The notes under the pieces were generated by a model. That model did not search any database, had not been told where the DNA came from, and saw only the letters and a program-made list of their open reading frames with translations. Of a stretch of DNA of 64,000 nt, positions 26,844-34,781 are shown in pieces. Both the position numbers and the translations under genes were made by a program. This stretch comes from UBA3210 sp048359995 (GTDB lineage Bacteria; Bacillota_I; Bacilli_A; RFN20; CAG-449): the NCBI GenBank assembly GCA_048359995.1, contig DBGCPK010000013.1:1-64000 (forward strand). Direction: 5' to 3'. Positions within the stretch are counted from its first letter, which is position 1. Each line of letters starts with the position of its first letter.

Positions 26844-27800
26844 TTGAAGATTATCAAATTTGGAGGAACCGCTTTGCAAACTCCTACCTTGATGAATAAT
26901 GCCGTCGATATTATCCGAAAAGCAGATGAAAAAGTGGTGGTCGTCCTCTCGGCGATTGGGAGAAAAGGTTTTCCTTATGCGACGGAGACCTTGATCGATT
27001 CTTTGAAGGGGGCGTATCTGAGTCCGAAAGAGATGGATCGCCTTCTTTCTTTGGGAGAAACCTATTCTGCGATACTTTTTTCCAACGAATTGAACAAGCA
27101 GCATATCAACGCATACAGCCTTTCTTATCGAGAAATCGGATTGATTTGCGACAAGCAATACGGAAAAGGGACGATCACTTCGCTGAGCAAAGAAAGAATC
27201 AAGTCGATTATCAGTCGGTATCAAGTCGTTATCGTGCCGGGATTTATCGCCAAATCCAGTGAATACGAAGTGATCACGCTCGGAAGAGGAACTTCGGACT
27301 ATTCCGCCGTTTTGATCGGCGAAATGCTGGACGAAAAAGAAGTAACGCTTTTTAAAGACGTCGACGGCATCTATCCGACGATCCAGTATCCTTTGACAAA
27401 ACAGAATTGCTTTGAATACCTATCTTACGAAGAAGCGCTGGCGCTTTGCGACATCGGTTATCCGATCATCAACCGCGAAGCGGTGCTGAGAGCCGAAGAA
27501 CAGGAAATTCGCCTTATCGTCAGAAATTTCAATATGAACGAGAAATACACGACGGTTTCCCGCGTTTCCTGCGGATACAAGATTTTGGGATTCAATCTCA
27601 GCAATAATTTCTATAAAATCGCCACTTTTCAACCCGAAGCGCTATGCGAAGAATTGGACGCTTTGTTTAAAAAGCACCATATTTTTGTCAAAAAGTTTCA
27701 AATCGACGAGCGTTGTCTTTCCTTTTCGATTACAGCCTCGCAAGGTTTGCTGATTCGTCAACTGCTTTTGAACCGCTATTTCCGTTCGCTGCTTCGCTAA
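26844..27800 (+). CDS. Aspartokinase-like protein without full ACT regulatory region
   Basis: 318 residues. The amino-acid-kinase domain is complete: KFGGTAL, RLLSLGETYSA, VPGFIAK, TLGRGTSDYSAVLIG and FKDVDGIYPT. After it only ~85 residues remain, against ~150-200 for the two ACT domains of normal aspartokinases, so lysine/threonine feedback may be lost or altered. It would phosphorylate aspartate for lysine, threonine, methionine and diaminopimelate synthesis. The start is TTG at 26844, with AAAGGGG ten bases upstream. No other pathway gene is adjacent. Confidence 0.85.
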   Translation: MKIIKFGGTALQTPTLMNNAVDIIRKADEKVVVVLSAIGRKGFPYATETLIDSLKGAYLSPKEMDRLLSLGETYSAILFSNELNKQHINAYSLSYREIGLICDKQYGKGTITSLSKERIKSIISRYQVVIVPGFIAKSSEYEVITLGRGTSDYSAVLIGEMLDEKEVTLFKDVDGIYPTIQYPLTKQNCFEYLSYEEALALCDIGYPIINREAVLRAEEQEIRLIVRNFNMNEKYTTVSRVSCGYKILGFNLSNNFYKIATFQPEALCEELDALFKKHHIFVKKFQIDERCLSFSITASQGLLIRQLLLNRYFRSLLR

Positions 27801-27871
27801 AAAGATCATTTTACGTTTCCCGTCGCTCATTTCGGAACATGGAGGGAAGCAAAACCATTTGCATAAAATTG

Positions 27872-27906
27872 ACAGAATCGATCAGTTTGATGGATTTCTG
27901 TTTTTT
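27872..27906 (+). terminator. Terminator of the aspartokinase gene
   Basis: ACAGAATC pairs with GATTTCTGT (one bulge), followed by six T. Confidence 0.65.
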
Positions 27907-27937
27907 ATTTGATTATAATATCTCTTGGTGATTAGTG

Positions 27938-28777
27938 ATGATCAAAGCAATTGCGACGGATTTAGACGGCACGCTTTTTTATCCGAAAAGAAAGTTGCGC
28001 CTGATGAAGTCGAAAAATGTCGCATTTTTGAAAGAAATGATCGCGGAAGGCAAGAAAATTATCTTGGTTACGGGAAGAAACCGCTATGTGAGCAGCAAGG
28101 TGGCAAAAAGAATCAAAACCGAAAATTTGACGATTATCGGTTGCAACGGCGGATATGTCAACGACAACGGAGTCAATGTCATTGAGAACCCGATCGACGC
28201 GGAAGATGCGAAAAAATTGTATTCTTTGTTGGAAAAGGATAAAAAAATCAAATCTATTTTGATTTTTACCGACAAATACAATATAATACTTGATGATTCA
28301 CCACTCAACCCTGTCGAAAGAGTGATCGGAAAGATCGGCATGAAAGCACAGGGGGTGTATAATGAACCTTACGTTTTCGGAAAAGAAAAGGTTTTGCGGA
28401 TGTTCGAAGACAAAGACATCAAAATCTACAAAATCATGCCTTGGTACGGGTTGCAAAAGAACCGGAACGAAAAAGCGCGTCAGGCTTCGATCAGATATTC
28501 AGAATCCGTCGGTGATCAATTTGAAATCACCTGGTCGAAAGACGCTGTGGAATTCGTCAGAAAAGGAGTTACGAAAGCCAACGTACTCAAACAGATTCTG
28601 AGAGAATCCGCGATCAAGGACGACGAAATCATGGTAGTGGGCGATTCGGGAAACGATATCTCGATGTTTCGAAGTTTCGAGAACAGTTACGTGATGAAAC
28701 ACGCACCGGAGGAAGTAAAAAAAGAGGCGAAATTCGTCGTCGAAAGCGTCGCCGATCTGAAAAAATATTGCAGTTAA
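27938..28777 (+). CDS. HAD-superfamily Cof-type phosphatase
   Basis: 279 residues. The nucleophile motif is DLDGT near residue 8, motif II lies in ILVTGRN, an inserted type IIB cap occupies about 80-190, and motif IV is VVGDSGNDISMF. Cof-like enzymes dephosphorylate sugar phosphates or cofactors; the substrate is not predictable. The GTG at 27935 is directly adjacent and could serve as start. It is followed after 13 bases by the next gene and may be co-transcribed. Confidence 0.92.
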   Translation: MIKAIATDLDGTLFYPKRKLRLMKSKNVAFLKEMIAEGKKIILVTGRNRYVSSKVAKRIKTENLTIIGCNGGYVNDNGVNVIENPIDAEDAKKLYSLLEKDKKIKSILIFTDKYNIILDDSPLNPVERVIGKIGMKAQGVYNEPYVFGKEKVLRMFEDKDIKIYKIMPWYGLQKNRNEKARQASIRYSESVGDQFEITWSKDAVEFVRKGVTKANVLKQILRESAIKDDEIMVVGDSGNDISMFRSFENSYVMKHAPEEVKKEAKFVVESVADLKKYCS

Positions 28778-28790
28778 AGGAGAGAGAAAA

Positions 28791-29657
28791 ATGAATGATG
28801 CAACAAGATTTATAATGGGAATCTATCAGGTTTCCTTAATGGTCAGAGATACGTTGGAGTATGTGCAAGGAAGACCGAGTCACGATGTGAATTTTTACAA
28901 TCAAAGAAAGCAGATCATCGCTCACGGAATGGAAGAGAACTCGCCTCTGTCTCATTTCTTATCTCAAAACGGGGAAGTGGGAGAGAAAATCCGTTCGAAT
29001 CTCAACGATTTTATCGAATTCGCTTACAGCGACGAGTCCACTTATTTGACGATTGAAAACGGAAATCTGATCGTCGATCACGCTCAAGATCTCAAAGCGC
29101 TCGATTATATCGTCGGATTAAGGGAAACCTTGATGGATATCGTCAAAAAGTTCGCGGAGAACTCCAAACAAGCAGGGAATCTGGAAGCCTCTTTGGAAAA
29201 CCTGATCGCTTTGGACGAAGCCTTCTATCGGGTTCTGTCTTCGCTGATCATCTTCGATTTGACGCACAAAGAATTTGTGGAATTCAATAAAGCGATGCAC
29301 GACAACGGCGGAAAACCTTCTCCTCAATCCAATTTCGTCATCAACGATATGAAAAAGTTGGTCGGTTATACCAAATTTGTTCACGAACACGCGAATAAGG
29401 AAGATACAGTCTACGAGGAGGCGTATCAGCAGAATTTCACCTGTTTGAACTACATGGAAGGATCCAAACCATTACCGAACAATAACGGAATGAAAGGGGA
29501 AATCGACGCAGTTCATAACAAATACGTTCAGATTCTTTCGCAAAGAGAACTCCCGTGGAGAACAGCCTATAATGGTTTGTGGAATGAATTGGTCGGTTAT
29601 GAACAAGGATTGCGTCAGGCCAGAGCGCAGCAGACTCCGGAGAATAAAGAACAATAA
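28791..29657 (+). CDS. Conserved-looking protein of unknown function, helical
   Basis: 288 residues, no signal peptide or membrane segment, predicted mainly helical and soluble. It starts MNDATRFIMGIYQVSLMVRD and contains an HGMEENSPLSHFL region, a long acidic-helical middle and a Gln-rich end. I do not recognise a family. AAAGGAGAGAG precedes the ATG. It lies between a HAD phosphatase and a two-TM protein, probably in one transcript that ends at the 30.13 kb terminator. Confidence 0.7.
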   Translation: MNDATRFIMGIYQVSLMVRDTLEYVQGRPSHDVNFYNQRKQIIAHGMEENSPLSHFLSQNGEVGEKIRSNLNDFIEFAYSDESTYLTIENGNLIVDHAQDLKALDYIVGLRETLMDIVKKFAENSKQAGNLEASLENLIALDEAFYRVLSSLIIFDLTHKEFVEFNKAMHDNGGKPSPQSNFVINDMKKLVGYTKFVHEHANKEDTVYEEAYQQNFTCLNYMEGSKPLPNNNGMKGEIDAVHNKYVQILSQRELPWRTAYNGLWNELVGYEQGLRQARAQQTPENKEQ

Positions 29658-29689
29658 AAAATCGCAATACATAAAAACGAGGTGAGAAT

Positions 29690-30121
29690 ATGGCAAGAAA
29701 ATTCAGAACAGCCCGAGAAAAGAAGGAATTGAGCAATAAAATAGCCGAAATCATATGGACGTCTTTGGCTTCCGTGATTTTCGCGGGCGGAATCGTTTTT
29801 ATGATTTTGGGCGCGATAATCGATTCGATCTCGGGTAACTTCAAAAAGAGTCCTCTGTACTTTTTAATCGAAGCGCAGAACAATTTCTTCACTTGGGTTA
29901 ACACTTGGTGGAGCGGATATTCTTTGAAAAGCTTCTCTTTGACCGGATTGGTCGTCATGTTGATCGGATTGGCTTTTCTTTTAGTCGTCTTGTTGATCTC
30001 GTCCAATCGGCAGGAGGCTCTCAGCAAAAAAGATCGGGCGCGGAAATTGCGTGAACAGAACGTTCGCCGTTTTGAGGCGCAGTTGGAAACCGAGCCGGCT
30101 GTAAGCGAAACCGTGAATTAA
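29690..30121 (+). CDS. Small membrane protein, two TM segments
   Basis: 143 residues. A basic N terminus is followed by TM1 at about 22-46 (IIWTSLASVIFAGGIVFMIL) and TM2 at about 85-105 (LTGLVVMLIGLAFLLVVLLI), then a charged C-terminal tail with many Arg and Glu. Function unknown. GAGGTGAG precedes the ATG and a clear terminator follows. Confidence 0.72.
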   Translation: MARKFRTAREKKELSNKIAEIIWTSLASVIFAGGIVFMILGAIIDSISGNFKKSPLYFLIEAQNNFFTWVNTWWSGYSLKSFSLTGLVVMLIGLAFLLVVLLISSNRQEALSKKDRARKLREQNVRRFEAQLETEPAVSETVN

Positions 30122-30124
30122 CGA

Positions 30125-30151
30125 AAAGACTGTCGCAAGACAGTTTTTTTA
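30125..30151. terminator. Terminator between two membrane-protein genes
   Basis: ACTGTC/GACAGT stem with a GCAA tetraloop, A-run upstream and seven T downstream. Mainly plus-strand, possibly bidirectional. Confidence 0.8.
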
Positions 30152-30508
30152 TATCGATCCTTGGCTCTCGCTTTTGGTTTTCAGAAGATAAAGAACGACG
30201 AGGGATTGACCGAATACGATAAAAAGGCTCCCGAATAAGCGCATTTTCGCTAATCGATAATCTCGCGATCCAAAAGGAAAGGTCTGCATTTCTCTATAAT
30301 TTCTGACAGCAAACATTACAAAAACGAAGAGAACGAGGAAAGCAGCAAGAATAAACAATCCGGACGGATTTTGAACGTTTTTTCCGTATAATTTCTTTCG
30401 GGATTGATTATCGGCGTATAAATCGATCACGATGGCAATCAGGAAAACGAAGTAGAGGAGATCATCTTCTTTCAATTGATTCAGTTTGCTATCAAGGGAA
30501 TCTTCCAT
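30149..30508 (-). CDS. Small membrane protein of unknown function
   Basis: 119 residues from the ATG at 30508; a TTG 12 codons upstream is an alternative. Three hydrophobic stretches are visible (LLYFVFLIAIVIDLY, LFILAAFLVLFVFVMFAV and LFGSLFIVFGQSLVVLYLL). The charged positions between them fit a real membrane protein. No family is recognised and the ribosome binding site is weak. Confidence 0.55.
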   Translation of the reverse strand: MEDSLDSKLNQLKEDDLLYFVFLIAIVIDLYADNQSRKKLYGKNVQNPSGLFILAAFLVLFVFVMFAVRNYREMQTFPFGSRDYRLAKMRLFGSLFIVFGQSLVVLYLLKTKSESQGSI

Positions 30509-30544
30509 AGTAAAGTTTAATCCGCATATAGCCTTTTTTTGCAA

Positions 30545-31055
30545 TAATTTCTTACTTTCGAATCAAATTTGAATAAAAATTGAAGACGGGCGAATTTTAG
30601 GAGGTATTCGATGGTTTTGCAATCGAATTGTAGTAGTTGCACGAGATTGCCTTTGATTTTTCGAATGTAGTTATTTCGCTTTCAAAAAAAGAAAAAGAAT
30701 TCCGCTGAAAGAATAGGTGATTTTTAGTAGTATACGATAGTCATCAGTAGTAATAAAACGGTGATCTCACCTGTTGAAAATAGTTTTTTTTATTATAAAA
30801 CCTTACTGATTATAAGTAAAATTTTCGGGAAAATCGAAAAATATTTTTGAGAATTAAGCGGGAAATTCTTTACCTTGAATCCATGCCAAAAGAACAATAA
30901 TTCTTCTTCTACATTTTTTCTTGTTTGTACACCAAAACCTGTATTCCTTTTGCGAGAGTACCTGTCAATCTATACGCTTTTCGTATAGCAAATATGTCTT
31001 TCCCTTGTGTTCACAAAGTTACCATAGAGAAACAATTTAAATGACACCTGCTTTT
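30545..31055. other. Gene-poor AT-rich stretch left of the island
   Basis: No convincing gene. It holds a 19-codon micro-ORF with AGGAGGT before ATG 30611 (contains C-S-S-C, stop at 30670). It also holds a weak hairpin formed by AGGTGA (about 30716) and TCACCT (about 30766) followed by an eight-T run near 30785. The rest shows nothing I can name. Confidence 0.5.
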
Positions 31056-31145
31056 AAAGATGAAAAATCTCCGTCTTATTGACCATGAGAGACAGAGATT
31101 CATCAACCGAACCGAAAAGGGACTCGGATTCATCCCTGATGGCGG
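31056..31145. repeat. Left boundary repeat of the island (attL-like), includes a tRNA-Ser-type terminator
   Basis: About 90 bp closely resembles 44371-44461. The 22 bases at 31124-31145 are identical to 44440-44461 and include the CCA end of the tRNA-Ser 3' terminus as read on the minus strand. On the minus strand the copy contains a 10-bp hairpin (AATCTCTGTC with GACGGAGATT) and T-run. This is probably the original chromosomal terminator of tRNA-Ser, moved 13 kb away by the insertion. Confidence 0.75.
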
Positions 31146-31222
31146 GGCAAGAGGTGTGGTATCCGAACCTTTCATATATATTTTTGAATAACGGACTATA
31201 CTTAAAGATGAATTTATAGTCT

Positions 31223-31258
31223 AAGTCACATATTAAGTCACATATTAAGTCACATATT
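31223..31258. repeat. Three tandem 12-bp repeats upstream of the AlbA_2 gene
   Basis: Three perfect copies of AAGTCACATATT lie directly before the likely promoter (-10 TACAAT near 31284) of the regulator-like gene at 31310. They could be binding sites for a regulator, possibly that gene's own product. Confidence 0.7.
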
Positions 31259-31309
31259 CGATGACTTTTACAAATTAATTTGCTACAATAATATCGAGGA
31301 GATAAAGCA

Positions 31310-32791
31310 ATGAATATTCCAATAAACATTAGTAAATTAATTGAAGATCGTGTTGTAGAATCTACCCGTATAGATTATAAAAAAGGATTTGAGCCCAATG
31401 CTGTTTTACATACAATTTGCGCCTTTGCAAATGATATTGATAATACTGGTGGAGGCTATATCGTTTTAGGAATTGAGGAAGAGAATGGAATGCCAAAATT
31501 TCCTGTTTCAGGCTTAGATAAAGACAAAATAGATGGTATTTTAAAAGAACTTGTTGGCTATTGTAATCAAATTGAGCCACGGTATTTCCCAATAGTGGAA
31601 CCAGTTGTATATAATGAAAAGAATCTTATTTTAATTTGGACACCTGCCGGTCATGGACGTCCATATAAAGTTAATGAAAACATTTTTGTTAAATCTATAA
31701 AGAAATATTATATAAGAAAATTAAATAGTACAATTGCTGCGAAGAGTGAAGAGGAAAAAGAATTATTCTATGTTTCATCAGATATACCATTTGATGATAG
31801 ACCAAATTTAGTTGCAACAATCGATGATTTGGATATAAGTTTGATGCGCAAACATCTTCATGATGTTAATAGTTCGCTTTATGATTTATCATTAAAAATG
31901 AATGTTTTAGAAATAGCACAAAGTATGCAGGTTGTTTCCGGACCTGATGAATCATTGCATCCAAGAAATGTTGGCTTATTATTATTTAATGAAAATCCCG
32001 AGAAGTTTTTTAGAGGAGCACGTATTGAAGTTGTGAATATACCAAATCCAACTGGTGAAGGAATGATTGAAAAGAACTTTACTGGTCCTATACAACGTCA
32101 ATTAAAAGATGCTCTACAATACATAAAAAATTATATTTTAGAAGAAAAAGTATTTAAAGTGGATGACAAAGCTGAAGCTATAAGAGTATTTAATTATCCA
32201 TACCGAGCAGTAGAAGAGATATTATCAAATGCTGTCTACCATAAAGCATATACAATTAGTGAACCAATAACAGTTAGAATTACACCAACAGAAATGGAAA
32301 TAACTAGTTTTCCTGGTTTAGATAGAAGTATAACAGATGAGAATATCAAAAAGTTTGACCTTAGGGCAAGAAGATATCGCAATAGAAGGATTGGCGATTT
32401 TTTCAAAGAACTTAACTTAACGGAAGGTAGAAACACTGGAATCCCTAACGCTTTAGTTGCACTAAAAAACAATGGATCAAAGCCACCAATATTTGAAATG
32501 GATGATGAGCGTACTTTCTTATCTGTCATTATTCCTATTCATCATCTATTTATTGAGGAAATAAAAAATATATCAAATAAGAAACAAACTAGACTTTCCA
32601 AAGAAATGACAAGAAAAGTGATTCTTGAATTACTACAAGAAAAGCCTTTATCATTAACAGAATTAGCAAAAGCTTTAGGAAAAGGCCGTTCTAGAACATT
32701 AAAAGCAATTGTTCTTGAATTAGAAAAGCAATCTTTAGTAGAATGGCCAATAAAAAGTGGTAGAAATGCTAAGATATTTATAAAAAAATAA
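31310..32791 (+). CDS. AlbA_2 (Schlafen-type) DNA-binding / HATPase-like protein with C-terminal winged helix
   Basis: 493 residues. The N-terminal AlbA_2 domain carries ESTRIDYKKG and the motif GGGYIVLGIEEENG near residues 47-60. The central RecG-C/HATPase_c_4 region has the ATP-binding-like box EEILSNAVYHKAY near 305, EMEITSFPG and EGRNTGIP. A C-terminal winged helix (about 430-490, PLSLTELAKALGKGRSRTLKAIVLELEKQ) follows. Such proteins are widespread in islands and beside restriction systems; roles in regulation or defence are proposed but not settled. CGAGGAGAT precedes the ATG. It is the first gene inside the island, with an IS element between it and hsdR. Confidence 0.85.
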   Translation: MNIPINISKLIEDRVVESTRIDYKKGFEPNAVLHTICAFANDIDNTGGGYIVLGIEEENGMPKFPVSGLDKDKIDGILKELVGYCNQIEPRYFPIVEPVVYNEKNLILIWTPAGHGRPYKVNENIFVKSIKKYYIRKLNSTIAAKSEEEKELFYVSSDIPFDDRPNLVATIDDLDISLMRKHLHDVNSSLYDLSLKMNVLEIAQSMQVVSGPDESLHPRNVGLLLFNENPEKFFRGARIEVVNIPNPTGEGMIEKNFTGPIQRQLKDALQYIKNYILEEKVFKVDDKAEAIRVFNYPYRAVEEILSNAVYHKAYTISEPITVRITPTEMEITSFPGLDRSITDENIKKFDLRARRYRNRRIGDFFKELNLTEGRNTGIPNALVALKNNGSKPPIFEMDDERTFLSVIIPIHHLFIEEIKNISNKKQTRLSKEMTRKVILELLQEKPLSLTELAKALGKGRSRTLKAIVLELEKQSLVEWPIKSGRNAKIFIKK

Positions 32792-32837
32792 AGCACTCAT
32801 CTCTTTTCTTTTGTAAATCCAATTTTTTATGTGAAGA

Positions 32838-32853
32838 AATATGATATTTTCTT
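32838..32853. repeat. Left copy of apparent 16-bp target duplication of the IS
   Basis: AATATGATATTTTCTT recurs exactly at 34515-34530. Together with the preceding AAGA the left copy is part of a near-perfect inverted repeat (AAGAAATAT...ATATTTTCTT) that may have been the terminator of the AlbA_2 gene. Confidence 0.7.
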
Positions 32854-33095
32854 GGTTAATTAAATAAGTAAGTGCAACAAAGATAAAGTGAAAAGAAAAA
32901 AGCAAAATAATGCTTAAAAATAGAGACAAAATGAAATAATAAATATTGCTTTAGCCATTTTTAGGGGTTATTATGAAATAGAAGAAGGTACGACAAAAAT
33001 ACCTAGAACAAAAGAGATTTTTGAACTAAGTGTAACAAGTTTTAGTTTATTAAGCACTTCTTCGAGAAATAATAATTAAGAAATAAAGAATAGTT

Positions 33096-33872
33096 TTATT
33101 GCTTAATTTTCTTTAATAGAGATGGGGTTAGGGTAACATCATCTCCATTAACTTTAGATATCTTAATAATATCTAGAAACTCTTTACCTAATCTAGGATC
33201 TTGCAAAACAGATTGGTAAGGAGTTTTGTTTTGTAAAGATTTTCTAGGGTAAGAATTAATATTTGAAAAAAGTAAATCAACATCAGTTTGAGATAAGTTA
33301 TCGAATGACCAACCTTTGTAATGGATATACCTAACAAGAACATGAATTCTTTCACAGCTTCCTTTTTCAAAAGAAGACAATGGATGACAATAAAAGATAT
33401 GTATATTTGAATTTTGATTACAAAAATCAAGTAATGAATCAAACTCAGGTCCATTATCAGTAAGAATTAATCCAGTAAAAGAGGAATAAATAGATAATCC
33501 AAAATCATCTTCCAATTGTTTAAATTTTATAAATAAATCATTTAGTTTTGAATATACTTCATCTTTTGTATGATGATCTAAAATAATTCCAAATTGAAAT
33601 TTGTGTTGAACAATATGAATTGTTAAAATTGACTTCTTTCCATTAATACAACCAATGATTGTATCTAGCTGTATTATTAAGGCATTGGGATTATTATTTA
33701 AATATAATCTATAGTCATTATATTTATGACCTATCTTCAAAGAAGATAACATTTTATAATTTTTGCTTTTTGAATAATCATATTGTTTTGATGGTATTCT
33801 TCTGCCAGTCATTCTAAATCCTGATAATTTACAATCTAGTAAACCTCCTTTTATCCAATTTCTAATCGTCAA
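33096..33872 (-). CDS. IS30-family transposase, C-terminal part (DDE domain)
   Basis: 258 residues containing the catalytic triad of an IS30 integrase core: Asp in IQLDTIIG, Asp in LILTDNGPEFD, and Glu in SSFEKGSCERIH. The reading frame in fact continues upstream of its first start codon (KKGQSIEAILINHPEIKVS), overlapping the end of the N-terminal part in the -1 frame. It is therefore the continuation of the gene at 33902 rather than an independent protein. Confidence 0.82.
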   Translation of the reverse strand: MTIRNWIKGGLLDCKLSGFRMTGRRIPSKQYDYSKSKNYKMLSSLKIGHKYNDYRLYLNNNPNALIIQLDTIIGCINGKKSILTIHIVQHKFQFGIILDHHTKDEVYSKLNDLFIKFKQLEDDFGLSIYSSFTGLILTDNGPEFDSLLDFCNQNSNIHIFYCHPLSSFEKGSCERIHVLVRYIHYKGWSFDNLSQTDVDLLFSNINSYPRKSLQNKTPYQSVLQDPRLGKEFLDIIKISKVNGDDVTLTPSLLKKIKQ

Positions 33873-33901
33873 AGCTGATACTTTTATTTCTGGATGGTTG
33901 A

Positions 33902-34396
33902 TTAATATTGCTTCAATCGATTGTCCCTTTTTACTAATGGAGAAACTATTTTATTTGTCTCTTTGATAATTGATACATTTGTTTTAGGTACTTTTCTATC
34001 ATTTGAAATTCTTTTATGGTAAGTTATAGATGCATCTTCTGAATCGTAATAATAATGTAAGAAATTGCAATTTATGCGTTTACGACAGTTGTTACAAACA
34101 AAGGGGTATTTCTTTAAGCAAGACTGTCTTCCTGGTTTATATTTAATACAATCTCGAGGACATTCTAAACGATAACTTTTATTATTTTTTTTACATTCTA
34201 AATAATGAATACATGAGGATCTTATTCCTATTCTATCGTTTGATATTGGATACGAGTTTCTCATCAATTCTCTATAAAGAGTTTGTCTTGAAACATTCAT
34301 TTCTTTTGCTATATCAGATAATGATTTTTTAACTTTGAACAAAGTTTGTAATTGTGTTCTTTGAATTGAGTTTAATTGTTCATATTCCTTCTTCAT
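33902..34396 (-). CDS. IS30-family transposase, N-terminal part (helix-turn-helix), frameshifted
   Basis: 164 residues. The N-terminal HTH_38 helix-turn-helix reads LNSIQRTQLQTLFKVKKSL, then IAKEMNVSRQTLYRE. A Cys-rich segment follows (CKKNNKSYRLECPRDC and CNNCRKRINC) that could bind zinc. The frame ends at 33902 shortly after GTA-AAA-AGG. A -1 shift in this A-run joins it to the DDE part. Either programmed frameshifting produces the full transposase or the copy is simply mutated; with only five A the site is a weak slippery sequence. Confidence 0.8.
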   Translation of the reverse strand: MKKEYEQLNSIQRTQLQTLFKVKKSLSDIAKEMNVSRQTLYRELMRNSYPISNDRIGIRSSCIHYLECKKNNKSYRLECPRDCIKYKPGRQSCLKKYPFVCNNCRKRINCNFLHYYYDSEDASITYHKRISNDRKVPKTNVSIIKETNKIVSPLVKRDNRLKQY

Positions 34397-34514
34397 GTTT
34401 TTTCTCCTTTCTCTCGAAGAAGGTATTTTTATTATAAATTGTAATTATATTTTTATTTGCAACAATTATGTTTTCTTTCACTTTATCTTTGTTGCACTTA
34501 CTCATTTAATTAAC

Positions 34515-34530
34515 AATATGATATTTTCTT
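34515..34530. repeat. Right copy of apparent 16-bp target duplication
   Basis: Identical to 32838-32853, directly outside the right inverted repeat of the IS. Confidence 0.7.
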
Positions 34531-34781
34531 AGGATTGGTATGTAGAACAATTGAAATAAAAATGTTATAATTTCATTAATTGTGAGGAAGTATTTATATG
34601 AGGATTAGTTAAATAATACAAAAAACTTAGATAAAAAAATACTTTTTATTCAGTATAGGAAAATAAAGTGTATAGACCTGTAATGACTGTAAAAAGGAAA
34701 TTGATGAAATTTTTTAAAAATACAATATATTTAAATTTTATGAGTAATCTTTGATTTTAGTTGAAGATAAGGAGGGAATAT

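Larger units (their letters stand above)
32854..34514 (-). mobile_element. IS30-family insertion sequence (IS1630-like target choice)
   Basis: A 1661-bp element with terminal inverted repeats of 39 bp at 32855-32893 and 34476-34514, differing at one position; they start GTTAATTAAAT and contain GTGCAACAAAG. It is flanked by a 16-bp direct repeat derived from an inverted-repeat target. Most IS30 elements duplicate 2-3 bp. The Mycoplasma IS1630 of the same family is known to insert into and duplicate long inverted repeats, which fits better. The transposase is split in two frames on the minus strand. Confidence 0.82.

Noticed and set aside
31146..31180. Possible tRNA fragment at the left island end
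   Set aside because: Only the CCA-proximal bases match tRNA-Ser; the following bases do not form a T arm.
32960..33079. Plus-strand frame inside the IS (EIEEGTTKIPRTKEIFEL)
   Set aside because: Lies within the IS end, opposite the transposase direction, with no start signal; probably chance.
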